Shown: one piece after another, positions 1 through 9,625 of the stretch
How the letters are laid out: every line of letters starts with the position of its first letter
How positions within the stretch are numbered: the first letter of the stretch is position 1
Source of the DNA: Chitinivibrionales bacterium
Lineage (GTDB): Bacteria; Fibrobacterota; Chitinivibrionia; Chitinivibrionales; JANQEN01
Length of the DNA stretch: 64,000 bases
Reading direction: 5' to 3'
NCBI GenBank assembly: GCA_028278335.1
Contig: JANQEN010000217.1
Coordinates: forward strand, 1 to 64,000
Notes under the pieces: generated by a model
The model's database searches: none
The model's input: the letters and a program-made list of their open reading frames with translations, nothing else
Told to the model about the DNA's origin: nothing
Position numbers and translations under genes: made by a program

Positions 1-49
1 GTTTCTCAAAAGTTTTGTCCCATGGTTTTGACAAAACTCTTATAGAAAC
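1..49. repeat. Imperfect inverted repeat / hairpin
   Basis: GTTTCTcaaaAGTTTTGTC (1-19) pairs with GACAAAACTcttatAGAAAC (30-49). Confidence 0.5.
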
Positions 50-348
50 AGTTATGCCGCAACACAACATAGGACATAATTATTGAGAAGCGGTATAACT
101 AAAAAAACTATATGATAGGCGATAAAAGATTTTAGAGATCGCCAGTTCGCGCACTGGCAGGCGCCTTACTTGGTCACTACGTTCTGCTGGGTAAAGAAGT
201 AAAACTCCTTCGGATTTTATTCTATTATATTTTTGCCCGGTCTTCTATTGCGAAGAAAAGTAAGCACTCGTAGGCCAGGACGGCTGGAGAGCACTGTGCC
301 GAAGGCGCAGCCTGTAAGGTGTTTGCCAGGATGGCAAACATGACAAGA

Positions 349-627
349 CGCCACCCCGCAATCACCCTATTCACCTCAGGTTCAGACGCTCGCTGAACTC
401 GTCTGCTTCGCAGACTCGGACAGCACCTCGCGTTTTTCTAAACCATTCGGCGGTGCGATTGAAGGGGTAAAAGATCTACAGCAAATATTCAACATTTGAC
501 TATCTTTTAATCTTTTGGGTTAGCCAGGCGGCGTGTGGCCGAAGGCCAGTCTGAGCAACGCGAAGACCGACCAGCGGGTAGCCCAGAGCCACGGCGACCT
601 GAGCGCAGCGAAGGGAACCCCCAAAAA
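349..627 (+). repeat. Interspersed structured repeat, copy A
   Basis: Shares ordered blocks with the reverse complement of 15564-15884: CCCCGCAATC(A/G)CCC, GGTGCGATTGAAGGGG, TTTAATCTTT, GTTAGCCAGG, GTGGCCGAAGGCCAGTC, AGCCACGGC and GGGAAC. Confidence 0.7.
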
Positions 628-736
628 CGTTTAAGAAAATTTAATTAAATATCCGAGAAGGTGCCCAAACAATCTGAATCATAAAAATAAAAAGAGGGGC
701 ACACCCAAATAATTTTAAAAACAACCCATACAGAAA

Positions 737-965
737 AAGTGCAAAATCTATTAATACAATAGAATAGGTTCAAATATTATTTTAATACATTCAACCCAGA
801 TTATGCAATAGGACATAGCACAGAAGCACAATCCTATGCCCATTAAGACTTTTAGGCTTTTCGGCCATATCACCTTGTAGATATGCCCTTCAAAACCTTC
901 AAGTCTTATTAAATCATATCCTTGCACTTCTGCATCTACTCCTACTGCATAGTCTGGGTTAAAAT
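737..965 (-). pseudogene. Possible coding relic with internal inverted repeat
   Basis: Minus frame reads LRYFNPDYAVGVDAEVQGYDLIRLEGFEGHIYKVIWPKSLKVLMGIGLCFCAMSYCIIW... without a clear start codon. The arms around 790-850 and 905-960 are imperfect inverted repeats. Confidence 0.3.
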
Positions 966-1045
966 ACCTTAAGCTTTAGGCAAAGGGAGATGGGCAAAGA
1001 CGTTTTCTTAAGAGATAGTTAAAATTTTTTAAATTGGAGGTGTTT

Positions 1046-1204
1046 ATGGCAATTGGAGGAGTTGATTCAACCGGTGGACAATTAGATAATACTCGTGAGC
1101 GGAAGCATACAGAGCGGGTAGAGCAGATTAAAAATGACAATATAGATCGACTTGCAAAGGAACGCGAAGATAAAACCCTTAACGAGGTAGACGAGACAGC
1201 TTAA
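1046..1204 (+). CDS. Small charged protein, 52 aa, unknown function
   Basis: ATG preceded by TTGGAGG; reads MAIGGVDSTGGQLDNTRERKHTERVEQIKNDNIDRLAKEREDKTLNEVDETA*. Below the ORF track length cut-off. Confidence 0.55.
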   Translation: MAIGGVDSTGGQLDNTRERKHTERVEQIKNDNIDRLAKEREDKTLNEVDETA

Positions 1205-2211
1205 ACAACCTGGGTCATAAGATAACCAAAAACAACCAAGAAGAGTCCACCGCAGAATCGGAGGATATGGGCGAAAAATTCGGCTCTGTCTTTATTTACA
1301 AAGCTAAAGAGTTTCTCCTTGCCTGCAAGAATAATATAGCCTGTGGTGCCAACTGTTAAACCTGCTCCCAGAGCCATCCCAAAGACAGCCAACAGACCAA
1401 GCCAATAGAGCCCTATAGTAATGCAGAGAACAAGCACGGTCCAGGCGAGGGGGCAGGGAACAATCCCCGAGAGAATGGCGATGATATAGAGCGGGTATTT
1501 TTTTAATTTTTCAGCGCTTTTCTTTTCATCAAAGAATTTGATCTTATCGCGAAATAGGGTCGTTAACATAATAACAATTCCGGTTACTATGACAAAAATA
1601 CCGCCAATTCTTTTTGCCACTTCCTGCATGTGGCGCTGGTCGCCAAAGGAGTGAATAAAGAGATACAAGAGACCACTCAGAAGAACTGCCATGCCGTTAT
1701 GTGTGAGGGATACGATTATTCCCGCTATTGCAGCATCGCTCTTTTTTCGTTTTGAGTCATCGGTGAGAAAGTAGGTCCCTAAAATAAGCTTCCCATGGCC
1801 CGGTCCTCCGGTATGCAATATTGCATAGATAAAGCAGATTATAAAGACCCAAAAGGCCTTGCCAAAGGACATATTCTCCTTAAATTCATGGACAAGCTGA
1901 GAAACTTTTACATTGAGAGTTTTTTGAAGTGTGGTCACATATTTTTTACCAAAATTGTACTTATACCAAAATGGCGGCTTCTTCTCTTTTTTATCAGAGG
2001 GCTTGATGGTTTGCTTCTCTGCACCTTCCTCAGAGATACCCGCTTCTTGAGTGAAGGGGTTGCTAAAATCATCGGCCTCTTCACTTGCAGGCTGCTCTGG
2101 TGCTACAGTTGAAGTAGCTGATTCATCCTGGGTCGTTGTTTGAGTATCGGTGACACCAAAACTTATCGAAAAAAGGATAAACAATAAAAGCGAGAAAGGG
2201 ATCAGTTTCAT
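1201..2211 (-). CDS. NicO/RcnA-like nickel/cobalt efflux or transport membrane protein
   Basis: Signal peptide, multiple TM segments and HTGGPGHGKLILGTY motif typical of the NicO family; pairs with a DUF1007 gene. Confidence 0.75.
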   Translation of the reverse strand: MKLIPFSLLLFILFSISFGVTDTQTTTQDESATSTVAPEQPASEEADDFSNPFTQEAGISEEGAEKQTIKPSDKKEKKPPFWYKYNFGKKYVTTLQKTLNVKVSQLVHEFKENMSFGKAFWVFIICFIYAILHTGGPGHGKLILGTYFLTDDSKRKKSDAAIAGIIVSLTHNGMAVLLSGLLYLFIHSFGDQRHMQEVAKRIGGIFVIVTGIVIMLTTLFRDKIKFFDEKKSAEKLKKYPLYIIAILSGIVPCPLAWTVLVLCITIGLYWLGLLAVFGMALGAGLTVGTTGYIILAGKEKLFSFVNKDRAEFFAHILRFCGGLFLVVFGYLMTQVV

Positions 2212-2212
2212 A

Positions 2213-2812
2213 TTATGAGTCAGTCTTAATTGATATAGTCGGACAGTTGGTGTATTTTACTTTTTTTAAACGTATTGAGGCTTGGATGTTTTGGGCTTTG
2301 TTTTGAATGCTAACATCTTTGGGCATAACCGTAAAAGCAACATAAATAACTGGGTCAAAGAAGTAAACCTGGACATCGGTTTTCTTTTTTGTAGCCTTTA
2401 ATTTTAAGGGGAGGAAAAAGGTGTAGGCCACGGTTTCATGTTCCTTCATGATGCGAGCGGAAAATTTGATTGGCTTTGGAACAGAGTACTTTTTTCCATT
2501 CACTTTAATAACAGTAAAGAATTCATTTTTTTCATAATCAGCACAAAACTTTTGATAAATCGCCTTTTGTTCCTCTTTGTTTAATTTTTGATCATTATTT
2601 TTGTCAAATTCCTTTTGTATAAACTGGGTAAACATGCGGTCAAAGGTCCAGTTTACAAATACACCATCAAGACCATTTGCATCAACACAGGCATGGACTT
2701 TGTAGTCAATGAATATGTGTGCATGACCAAATCCTAAGGAAGTTAGGAGGAGAACAAAAAAACCAAATTTTACTAACCTAGTCAGTTGAGACTGTTTCAT
2801 AAGCTTGTTCAC
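2213..2812 (-). CDS. DUF1007 family periplasmic protein
   Basis: Signal peptide then HAHIFIDYKV...DGVFVNWTFD; EF-hand-like DKNNDQKLNKEE; adjacent to NicO-like gene. Confidence 0.75.
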   Translation of the reverse strand: MNKLMKQSQLTRLVKFGFFVLLLTSLGFGHAHIFIDYKVHACVDANGLDGVFVNWTFDRMFTQFIQKEFDKNNDQKLNKEEQKAIYQKFCADYEKNEFFTVIKVNGKKYSVPKPIKFSARIMKEHETVAYTFFLPLKLKATKKKTDVQVYFFDPVIYVAFTVMPKDVSIQNKAQNIQASIRLKKVKYTNCPTISIKTDS

Positions 2813-3137
2813 ATAAAGGTTTAAAGTATTGAAAAATGCTAATCGGCTTAAGTGCTATTATTAAATATAAGGTAAATTTAATCTAAAATCCTAATAAATA
2901 TTAATATACATTGGCAGCAAATTGGAACCACAACATTATTCCCCTTCTTACCATATTTAGATAAACAACACAACATCAATAAAAGTTTACTTTTTTGGTG
3001 TACTTTGGTTAGTTTTTGTATATTATATAAAGGTGAAGTTAAGTGAACAGTGTAATATTGTATATTCATTTAGCTACATAGAATTACGACCCTTAGATTG
3101 AACTACTTGTTATCAAGGCTACAAAAACCTTTAATTT

Positions 3138-4097
3138 TTGACTCGTAGAGGTTGGTGTGCAATGCGTTTTAATTATCAAACATTGAGATTATCCATTACC
3201 TTTTTTACATTGTTTCTCTCATCCATCAATGCTAAATTAAACATTGTAACCTCTATTCCTGATATTGCTGATATTGCTAAAAACATCGGTGGCAACCATG
3301 TAGCAGTGTTTTCCCTTGCCAAGGGTACCGAAGACATGCATCGGGTCCCGGTCCGATCAAGTTTTTTACCTAAAATCAATAGGGCCCATCTTGTTTTAAG
3401 TTTGGGGCTTACTGCAGAAAGCTTTTGGTTAAAACCAATAGTAGCTTCTTCCAGAAATAAGTACGTAAAAATGGGAAATCCCGGGTGGGTAGAGGTATAT
3501 AAAGGATTGGAGATATTAGAAAAGCCCACTGAAGAGGAGGCTAAAACCCTTCAACACCACAAACATGGCAATCCCCATTATAATAACGGCCCCTATTGTG
3601 GAAAGTTTATGGCAAAGAACATCTACCAAGCCTTTGTTAAGAATGATCCTGATCAACAGGAGTATTACAAAAAGCAGTACGACACCTATGTGATAGAGCT
3701 TGATAAAATGGAAAAGCGGCTTTTGGCAAATGCCGAACCCCTTAAAGGTGTTCATGTTATATCATACCATGCGGATTTGTCCTATTTCGTCAAATTTTTT
3801 AGTATGGAATTGACCGGTTGTTTAGAACCAAAACCGGGTGTTCAACCCACTACGAAACACTTAGTCAAACTTGTGGAGCAGGCCAAAAAAGATAAAACCC
3901 AACTTATTTTATATCATCAAGCTCAAAATCCTCGGCTGCCACAAAAAATTGCGCAAAAAACCGGCGCAGAATTGGTCTGTTTTGCCAATATGGTGCACTC
4001 TCGAAAAAGCATTAAATCCTATATTCAATTACATGAATACAATCTTGCTATTATGCTAGAAGCATCAAAAAAATATAATCAGCGGCAAAACAAGTAA
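3138..4097 (+). CDS. znuA: Metal (Zn/Mn) ABC transporter substrate-binding protein, ZnuA-like
   Basis: EDMHRVPVRSS and HGNPHYNNGP motifs of cluster A-I metal SBPs; likely start at ATG 3162; followed by ATPase and permease. Confidence 0.75.
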   Translation: MTRRGWCAMRFNYQTLRLSITFFTLFLSSINAKLNIVTSIPDIADIAKNIGGNHVAVFSLAKGTEDMHRVPVRSSFLPKINRAHLVLSLGLTAESFWLKPIVASSRNKYVKMGNPGWVEVYKGLEILEKPTEEEAKTLQHHKHGNPHYNNGPYCGKFMAKNIYQAFVKNDPDQQEYYKKQYDTYVIELDKMEKRLLANAEPLKGVHVISYHADLSYFVKFFSMELTGCLEPKPGVQPTTKHLVKLVEQAKKDKTQLILYHQAQNPRLPQKIAQKTGAELVCFANMVHSRKSIKSYIQLHEYNLAIMLEASKKYNQRQNK

Positions 4098-4738
4098 TGG
4101 AAAGCTCAGCAAAGAAAACTATACTTGATCTAAACAATGCCTCCTTTGGTTATAGAAGTGGAAGAGTACAAAATACCATTGTTTCCCAGGTCTCCTTTTC
4201 TATCTCATTGGGTGAGTTTATCCTGCTGGTTGGACCCAATGGCTGTGGAAAATCAACACTGATTCGAGGAATTTTCAACCTGGTACCCTCCTTTGGAGGA
4301 TCCATAACCTGGCATATTCCCCAAAGTGAGATTGGCTATATTCCCCAGGAGTCAAATATCGATCATGACATTCCTGCAACAGCTCTGGATGTTGTCTGCT
4401 CAGCCAAGCCTTTTGCCTGGTCTAAAACAAAATTGCAAGGCATGGCAGCTTTAGAAAGTGTTGGAATGGAAGCCCATGCACACAAACGGTTTGGTGCTCT
4501 CTCGGGCGGACAAAAGCGACGAACACTCCTGGCACGGGCCTTGTTTGGCAAGCCCCGTCTTTTGGTACTTGATGAACCAACCGTAAATACTGACATGGAG
4601 ACTGCGGAAAATATCGAAAAGATTTTGGTTGATCTCTCAAGCCGTAACGAGGTCGCAATTCTTGCCACAACCCACTCGCAGAATTGGGCATCCATGGCAA
4701 AGCGGTATCATCTAGAGGGGGGCCGTATACGTGGATGA
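4097..4738 (+). CDS. znuC: Metal ABC transporter ATP-binding protein
   Basis: Walker A GPNGCGKST, signature LSGGQKRR, Walker B LLVLDEP. Confidence 0.85.
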   Translation: MESSAKKTILDLNNASFGYRSGRVQNTIVSQVSFSISLGEFILLVGPNGCGKSTLIRGIFNLVPSFGGSITWHIPQSEIGYIPQESNIDHDIPATALDVVCSAKPFAWSKTKLQGMAALESVGMEAHAHKRFGALSGGQKRRTLLARALFGKPRLLVLDEPTVNTDMETAENIEKILVDLSSRNEVAILATTHSQNWASMAKRYHLEGGRIRG

Positions 4739-5561
4739 GTTTCTCTTTACCCTCTCCTTTTCTATTGTTCCTCTGATTACGGTTAATCTCTTTGCCTTAG
4801 TTGCACCACCTTTGGGAGCCACACTCTCCTTGCGCAATGAGATTCTTTTGGGTATTGCTTTGCCACCAGTTGGCTCTGCTGTCATAGCTGGGGCAATTTT
4901 TTTTGGAGTTTCCCCAGATGCCATAGTTCTCCTCTATTTACTTGCGGCGATTTCAATTTTTCTTGTTATGATTGTACTTCCCCTCAATGTAGGAAAAAAA
5001 AGGATTTCTCTACGGCGACGAGAACTTATTTTAGCTGCCCTCTTTTGCATCGGTAATACATTAGTGATGGTCCTTATGTCTATATCTCCTCGGGTTGAGG
5101 CCCATTTTAGAAATCTGCTCCAGGGTGAGCTATTAGCGGTAACCGGAATAGAGTTGACTGCCACCGCTATTCTCACGATTATATTGATAGTATTTGGTTT
5201 TCTTTTTCGCGGGGTTATTTATGGTTACTCCCTTGATGAAGAGGGATTGCGTATTACAGAAAAATCCTACACAACGATTACCCTGTCATTCAGAGCTGTA
5301 GCTACACTGGTAATAACCGGCGGAATTATACTTATTGGACCACTTCTTACAACATCTCTGTTGATTGTTCCTGCTTTTTTAACAGAGCGCAGTTGCCGGG
5401 GGTTGGATAGATTCATGGTGGTAGTCATGGGAGTGGGCTTTTTTGGATCACTTTTGGGATTTCTTTTGGCTGTGGTGACCGATCTACCACCTGCACCAGT
5501 ATCGGTTTGTGTGATTATTGCTGTTGGGTATATTTCACAGCTTCTTTTTGGGCGACAGTAG
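4731..5561 (+). CDS. znuB: Metal ABC transporter permease (ZnuB/MntB family)
   Basis: Hydrophobic multi-TM protein overlapping the ATPase stop; LLTTSLLIVPAFLTERSC resembles the ABC-3 permease family. Confidence 0.8.
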   Translation: MDEFLFTLSFSIVPLITVNLFALVAPPLGATLSLRNEILLGIALPPVGSAVIAGAIFFGVSPDAIVLLYLLAAISIFLVMIVLPLNVGKKRISLRRRELILAALFCIGNTLVMVLMSISPRVEAHFRNLLQGELLAVTGIELTATAILTIILIVFGFLFRGVIYGYSLDEEGLRITEKSYTTITLSFRAVATLVITGGIILIGPLLTTSLLIVPAFLTERSCRGLDRFMVVVMGVGFFGSLLGFLLAVVTDLPPAPVSVCVIIAVGYISQLLFGRQ

Positions 5562-5668
5562 AGGACGTTATGGGCTTGATACATGCCCCTCTGAGCAGGC
5601 AAATATCTATGAAGAATAGCCCATATTGTATTATATTTATAGTAGTGCGGGTAGTATTATACATTTAG

Positions 5669-6826
5669 GTGTTTTGGGTAGTTATGAAGTCGATAAAAAA
5701 ATTCTCCCTCTGTACATTTGCTGTTGTTTACATCCTTATGATGTGCTCAATTGGCTCTGCCCAAGTTGTACCCTTTTACCCCGTAGAAATCTTTTTCTGT
5801 CCTGCTGGTTATACCAATAATCTCCCCGGTAACAAACCAGAGTTGTATTCCAGCTTCTCTTCACTCAAGGTTGTGCTCAACAAAGACCTTCCCTCCTCGG
5901 AGCGCTTTTCAAATACGGTCTCTTTGATAACCAACATTATTAAATATCACAACACAACTAAGTCGCGTGATTACCATCCCTTTTCCCTCAATCCGGTTCT
6001 TACCTCTCATTTCTTTGCAACAGACATTTTTACCATGGGACTTGATTTAGCGGGAAATGTTGAATTTCTGCCAGGGTTGGACCTTGATCGAAACACCTTT
6101 AATTATCAAAACTATCGATTTCGTGTTCGTCCCTTTCACTATGTGATTTTGCATCCCAACTTGATTTTTCAACAGGCCTTTACCTATGGGATTAGTCATA
6201 ACACTGATAAAACAGCACGTCTTAATGTAAATGATAAACTTGAGATGGTATCAAATGATTATTCGATTTTGAAATATGAATTTAAGACGATCTACCTCTC
6301 AAAATTTCACACTCGATTCTTTTTTATTCCCTATTACTTTCGAACCCAATATAGCGATGTGTCAATCAATGCAATTAAAAAGATCGACAACACCGTTCCT
6401 AAATTAAATGAAGAGGGCTTTGGCCTTACCGTTGGTATGCGGTATATGACCTTTACCTGGGGATTTGCCGAGGGCTCCTTTGAGTTTGAGCGTAATTTTG
6501 ATATGATCAATGATGGCAATAGTTACACAAAACTCAAATTTAATGCCAAGTGGGAAAATCAATACTTTACTGAGCGCTTTGGTTATTTGCTCATGTTTGA
6601 TCTTATTCGTCATGTGTCAGAGGGGGATATTACTGATTTTAAAGCTCTTTCAGACACCTATCAAGAGTTGGGCCAGTTAGAGCTCCGGGCCGATGTCATG
6701 CCCATTTTTAACTTAAATCGTAATGTAAGCTTACGCCCAGAATTTGACTGTGTATATAGAAATTTTACTGATAAGCCTAATACAATAAAATATCGGTACT
6801 GGCTACATTTGCATGTTTTATTCTAA
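5669..6826 (+). CDS. Hypothetical exported protein, probable outer membrane protein
   Basis: N-terminal signal peptide, aromatic-rich alternating strands, C-terminal YWLHLHVLF. Confidence 0.55.
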   Translation: MFWVVMKSIKKFSLCTFAVVYILMMCSIGSAQVVPFYPVEIFFCPAGYTNNLPGNKPELYSSFSSLKVVLNKDLPSSERFSNTVSLITNIIKYHNTTKSRDYHPFSLNPVLTSHFFATDIFTMGLDLAGNVEFLPGLDLDRNTFNYQNYRFRVRPFHYVILHPNLIFQQAFTYGISHNTDKTARLNVNDKLEMVSNDYSILKYEFKTIYLSKFHTRFFFIPYYFRTQYSDVSINAIKKIDNTVPKLNEEGFGLTVGMRYMTFTWGFAEGSFEFERNFDMINDGNSYTKLKFNAKWENQYFTERFGYLLMFDLIRHVSEGDITDFKALSDTYQELGQLELRADVMPIFNLNRNVSLRPEFDCVYRNFTDKPNTIKYRYWLHLHVLF

Positions 6827-6847
6827 TATCCTAAGAAGGGAGGAGAT

Positions 6848-7222
6848 ATGAAGAAAACAATAGTGATTCTCGTTGCCGGATTTCTCCTTTGTACTGTTTA
6901 CAGCTTGTATAGCTGTGGTGGTGGGGTGGTACCCTATGTACCAACCAGTAGTGGCGCTGGAGGAAGTACCTCCAGTGGATCATTCTTTCTTTTAGAGAAG
7001 GGTGTGGCGGTTGAAATGTTTGATGTTAAGAAGTTACAACCCCTGTTTCGAAACATTGTTCTTTCTGGCAATGAGCGGAAAGTGCACAGGAACATGGGTA
7101 AGGTTCTTGCCAAATATCAGACCACCAGCAAACAGGACAGTACAGCCATGAAAAACTCTGTTCATGGAGCTGAAATCAGTGACAGTACACTCCCCGTTCT
7201 CAATTTGCATAGGTTGCATTAA
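6848..7222 (+). CDS. Small hypothetical lipoprotein
   Basis: RBS GGGAGGAG; signal peptide with Cys near cleavage site (SLYSCGGG). Confidence 0.5.
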   Translation: MKKTIVILVAGFLLCTVYSLYSCGGGVVPYVPTSSGAGGSTSSGSFFLLEKGVAVEMFDVKKLQPLFRNIVLSGNERKVHRNMGKVLAKYQTTSKQDSTAMKNSVHGAEISDSTLPVLNLHRLH

Positions 7223-7244
7223 CCAAAAAGGAACCCTAAACTGT

Positions 7245-8234
7245 ATGAACATTTTTCGGACGGTTGGTATTTGTCTTGTTTTTTTTGTGAGTGTTACCTT
7301 TAGTCAAGATGAATCAGTACAAAGGGAGGAGGATACAAACGTTTCGGATACCATTGTAGAAGAATCCACACCAAAACCCCCCAAGGAGGATTCCTCCGCG
7401 GTTGTTGATTCTGAAGGTGATGATTCAGAGGACTTCTCAAATCCATTTTTTGTTGACGATGGTGCAGAAATTGAACCAGAGGAGACAGCTCCTCCAGACT
7501 CTTCAGAGGAGGAGGCTTCCTTTGTCAGTGGCTCACCTACAGCAGATCAGAAAGAGTTCTTTGATGATGGAGATCGTGCTGGTATAGACGTGTTGGTTGA
7601 TTTAGGTTTAGGTGCCAGTCTTCCTCGTTTCGATGTAAAACCGGACTATCTGGGTACTTCTGGTACACCAAAGTTCATTTTTAATTCGGGCATTTTGCTA
7701 CCCTTTGGAAGATTTTTTTATGGGGGCGTGCATCTGCGATTTTTACAGCTTGCCTTTACGGTAACGCACTCGGAATCAATTGACCTTGGTGTGATCAGTC
7801 GCCAAACCTATACTTATGATACACGGGAAACCATGACCTTTATCTCTCTACCGCTGCAAGCGGGGATGCGCTTTGAACTGAGCGCGGTCACACCCTATGT
7901 GTATGCCAGTGTCGAGCCTGCATATTTGACCAGTGGTCACCAATTCGCAAAAAAAACGACAACAACGACATTTAATGCCACTGGTGAAGAGGAGACTATT
8001 ACCTTTAATTCAGATATCGATCTTACTGATATTCGAGAACAGATACAGCTCTTTGTCGGTATTGGTGTTGGTTTGGAGCTTTCTTACGGATATGGTGCAA
8101 TTTATATTGATGGTGCCTTGCAGTATTCCCCCATTCAGACTGACAAATCAAATGATACCAGCAGTCTACCGCTTCGATCTTCCTGCAATGTGCTTTATAC
8201 GCCGGTTACCTTGGGAATCAGGTTTTTTCTATGA
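7245..8234 (+). CDS. Acidic exported protein with predicted C-terminal beta-barrel
   Basis: ORF track opens at 7164, but ATG 7245 (MNIFRTVGICLVFFVSVTFSQ) gives a signal peptide; Asp/Glu/Ser-rich linker then barrel-like strands ending GIRFFL. Confidence 0.6.
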   Translation: MNIFRTVGICLVFFVSVTFSQDESVQREEDTNVSDTIVEESTPKPPKEDSSAVVDSEGDDSEDFSNPFFVDDGAEIEPEETAPPDSSEEEASFVSGSPTADQKEFFDDGDRAGIDVLVDLGLGASLPRFDVKPDYLGTSGTPKFIFNSGILLPFGRFFYGGVHLRFLQLAFTVTHSESIDLGVISRQTYTYDTRETMTFISLPLQAGMRFELSAVTPYVYASVEPAYLTSGHQFAKKTTTTTFNATGEEETITFNSDIDLTDIREQIQLFVGIGVGLELSYGYGAIYIDGALQYSPIQTDKSNDTSSLPLRSSCNVLYTPVTLGIRFFL

Positions 8235-9616
8235 TCAGAGGAGTATGGATTAGATTCTCGTTGTGTTTAGCACTTGCTACCCTTGTCTCAATGACCGGGC
8301 TCTTTTGTAACTCTATTTCAGATGCTACAAAAACAACCGTTGAATACATAACTGATTTGTCAACGACCTATTTCCGTAAAGATACCCTCTTTTTCTTTTA
8401 TCCCCAAGAGGGGTTCCAGGTAGATTTTTATGGCACCAAATCAGTAAGCTATCAGAAAAAAGAGGACGGCGTAGAGAAAAAGCGCTCCTATAACGAAGAT
8501 TCTCTCTATGCTCGATTTACCACAGAACGGGACACCTTTCTTTTTTCCGGAGATTCTGTTCAGGGCCGAGCACAGTTTCATGTCAAAGATATTCAAACCA
8601 ATTTTAATTGGGACTTTTTTCTTAAGGCCTTTACCGATACAACCTTTCCCATTTTAATGGGAAAGATCATTGCAGACCATATTGATTCAAAACAGTTGGA
8701 TTCCTTGGTACAATGCGACTCTGCCTATAAACTGACTCCCTCCAATAAAGATTCTGTGATAAACACCCTCAACAGGATTATTGGTGTGACAAATTTTTAC
8801 CAGCAGTATCGCAGTGAAATCAATGAGTTTGTCTGGGACTCGACCTTTTATGAGCGATTGAGTCAGTTGTCAAAAGAGAATATTATGGACACCTTTGGTG
8901 TTGTTAATACAGGAATAGATACCTATCAGCAAGAAATTATTCGTCGGTTCAACTATAATATTTTTTCAACCTATTTTGACAACAACCCTGATGAACCTGT
9001 ATTTACGCCCTTTCCCGTATTGGGAAGGGTATATACTCTGTCAGTTAAAGAGGGCCCTACCACTAATCAATTAAGTACTATAGCCCGTCGATTCATGAAA
9101 GTAAACGATACCGCCATGCACCAACTTTTTTTTCAGGTTGCCAATGGCATTGTAAATACAGAAAAGGATAGTAAATTTAGCGGGTTCTATTTCTCAAGTG
9201 GCTTAGTTTGGAATGTCACACCGCTCCTTTTTCATCTTGATCTACCCTTCATTAGTCAACAGGAGTTGGTACCATTAGTTCAACCAGGGCATGCACAGAT
9301 TGTGTTTGATTCTGTGGTTGGCACCTATGAAAATGCGAAAAAGTTCTATCGGTTTACGGTGAATACTTCGCTATCAGGGGAGGCGCTCTTTAATGATGGG
9401 AAACAGTATACGGTTTCCGGAGCTGTAGTGCTTACCGCAGGTTTCTACAATCGTAGTTTTGGCAACATCATGTATTCTGTAGAAAATGACCGTGGCCATT
9501 TTCGTTATATGGATATAGATATTGAACTGTATGGTAAAAGCGCTTCAAAGCATGAGTTGCGCTATTCGGAAAAAAGAAAACTTGTTACCGATAGTCTAAA
9601 TAGTAGCAGCTATTAG
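8231..9616 (+). CDS. Hypothetical lipoprotein
   Basis: Signal sequence with lipobox-like TGLFCNS; overlaps preceding stop (ATGA). Confidence 0.55.
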   Translation: MIRGVWIRFSLCLALATLVSMTGLFCNSISDATKTTVEYITDLSTTYFRKDTLFFFYPQEGFQVDFYGTKSVSYQKKEDGVEKKRSYNEDSLYARFTTERDTFLFSGDSVQGRAQFHVKDIQTNFNWDFFLKAFTDTTFPILMGKIIADHIDSKQLDSLVQCDSAYKLTPSNKDSVINTLNRIIGVTNFYQQYRSEINEFVWDSTFYERLSQLSKENIMDTFGVVNTGIDTYQQEIIRRFNYNIFSTYFDNNPDEPVFTPFPVLGRVYTLSVKEGPTTNQLSTIARRFMKVNDTAMHQLFFQVANGIVNTEKDSKFSGFYFSSGLVWNVTPLLFHLDLPFISQQELVPLVQPGHAQIVFDSVVGTYENAKKFYRFTVNTSLSGEALFNDGKQYTVSGAVVLTAGFYNRSFGNIMYSVENDRGHFRYMDIDIELYGKSASKHELRYSEKRKLVTDSLNSSSY

Positions 9617-9625
9617 GGAATTGCT

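Noticed and set aside
2878-3069. 63-aa minus-strand ORF between metal loci
   Set aside because: Low complexity, no RBS, likely the regulatory region.
4363-4695. Minus-strand 110-aa and 92-aa ORFs
   Set aside because: Antisense to the ABC ATPase with clear Walker motifs.
7034-7252. Minus-strand 72-aa ORF
   Set aside because: Antisense to the small lipoprotein; no supporting motif.
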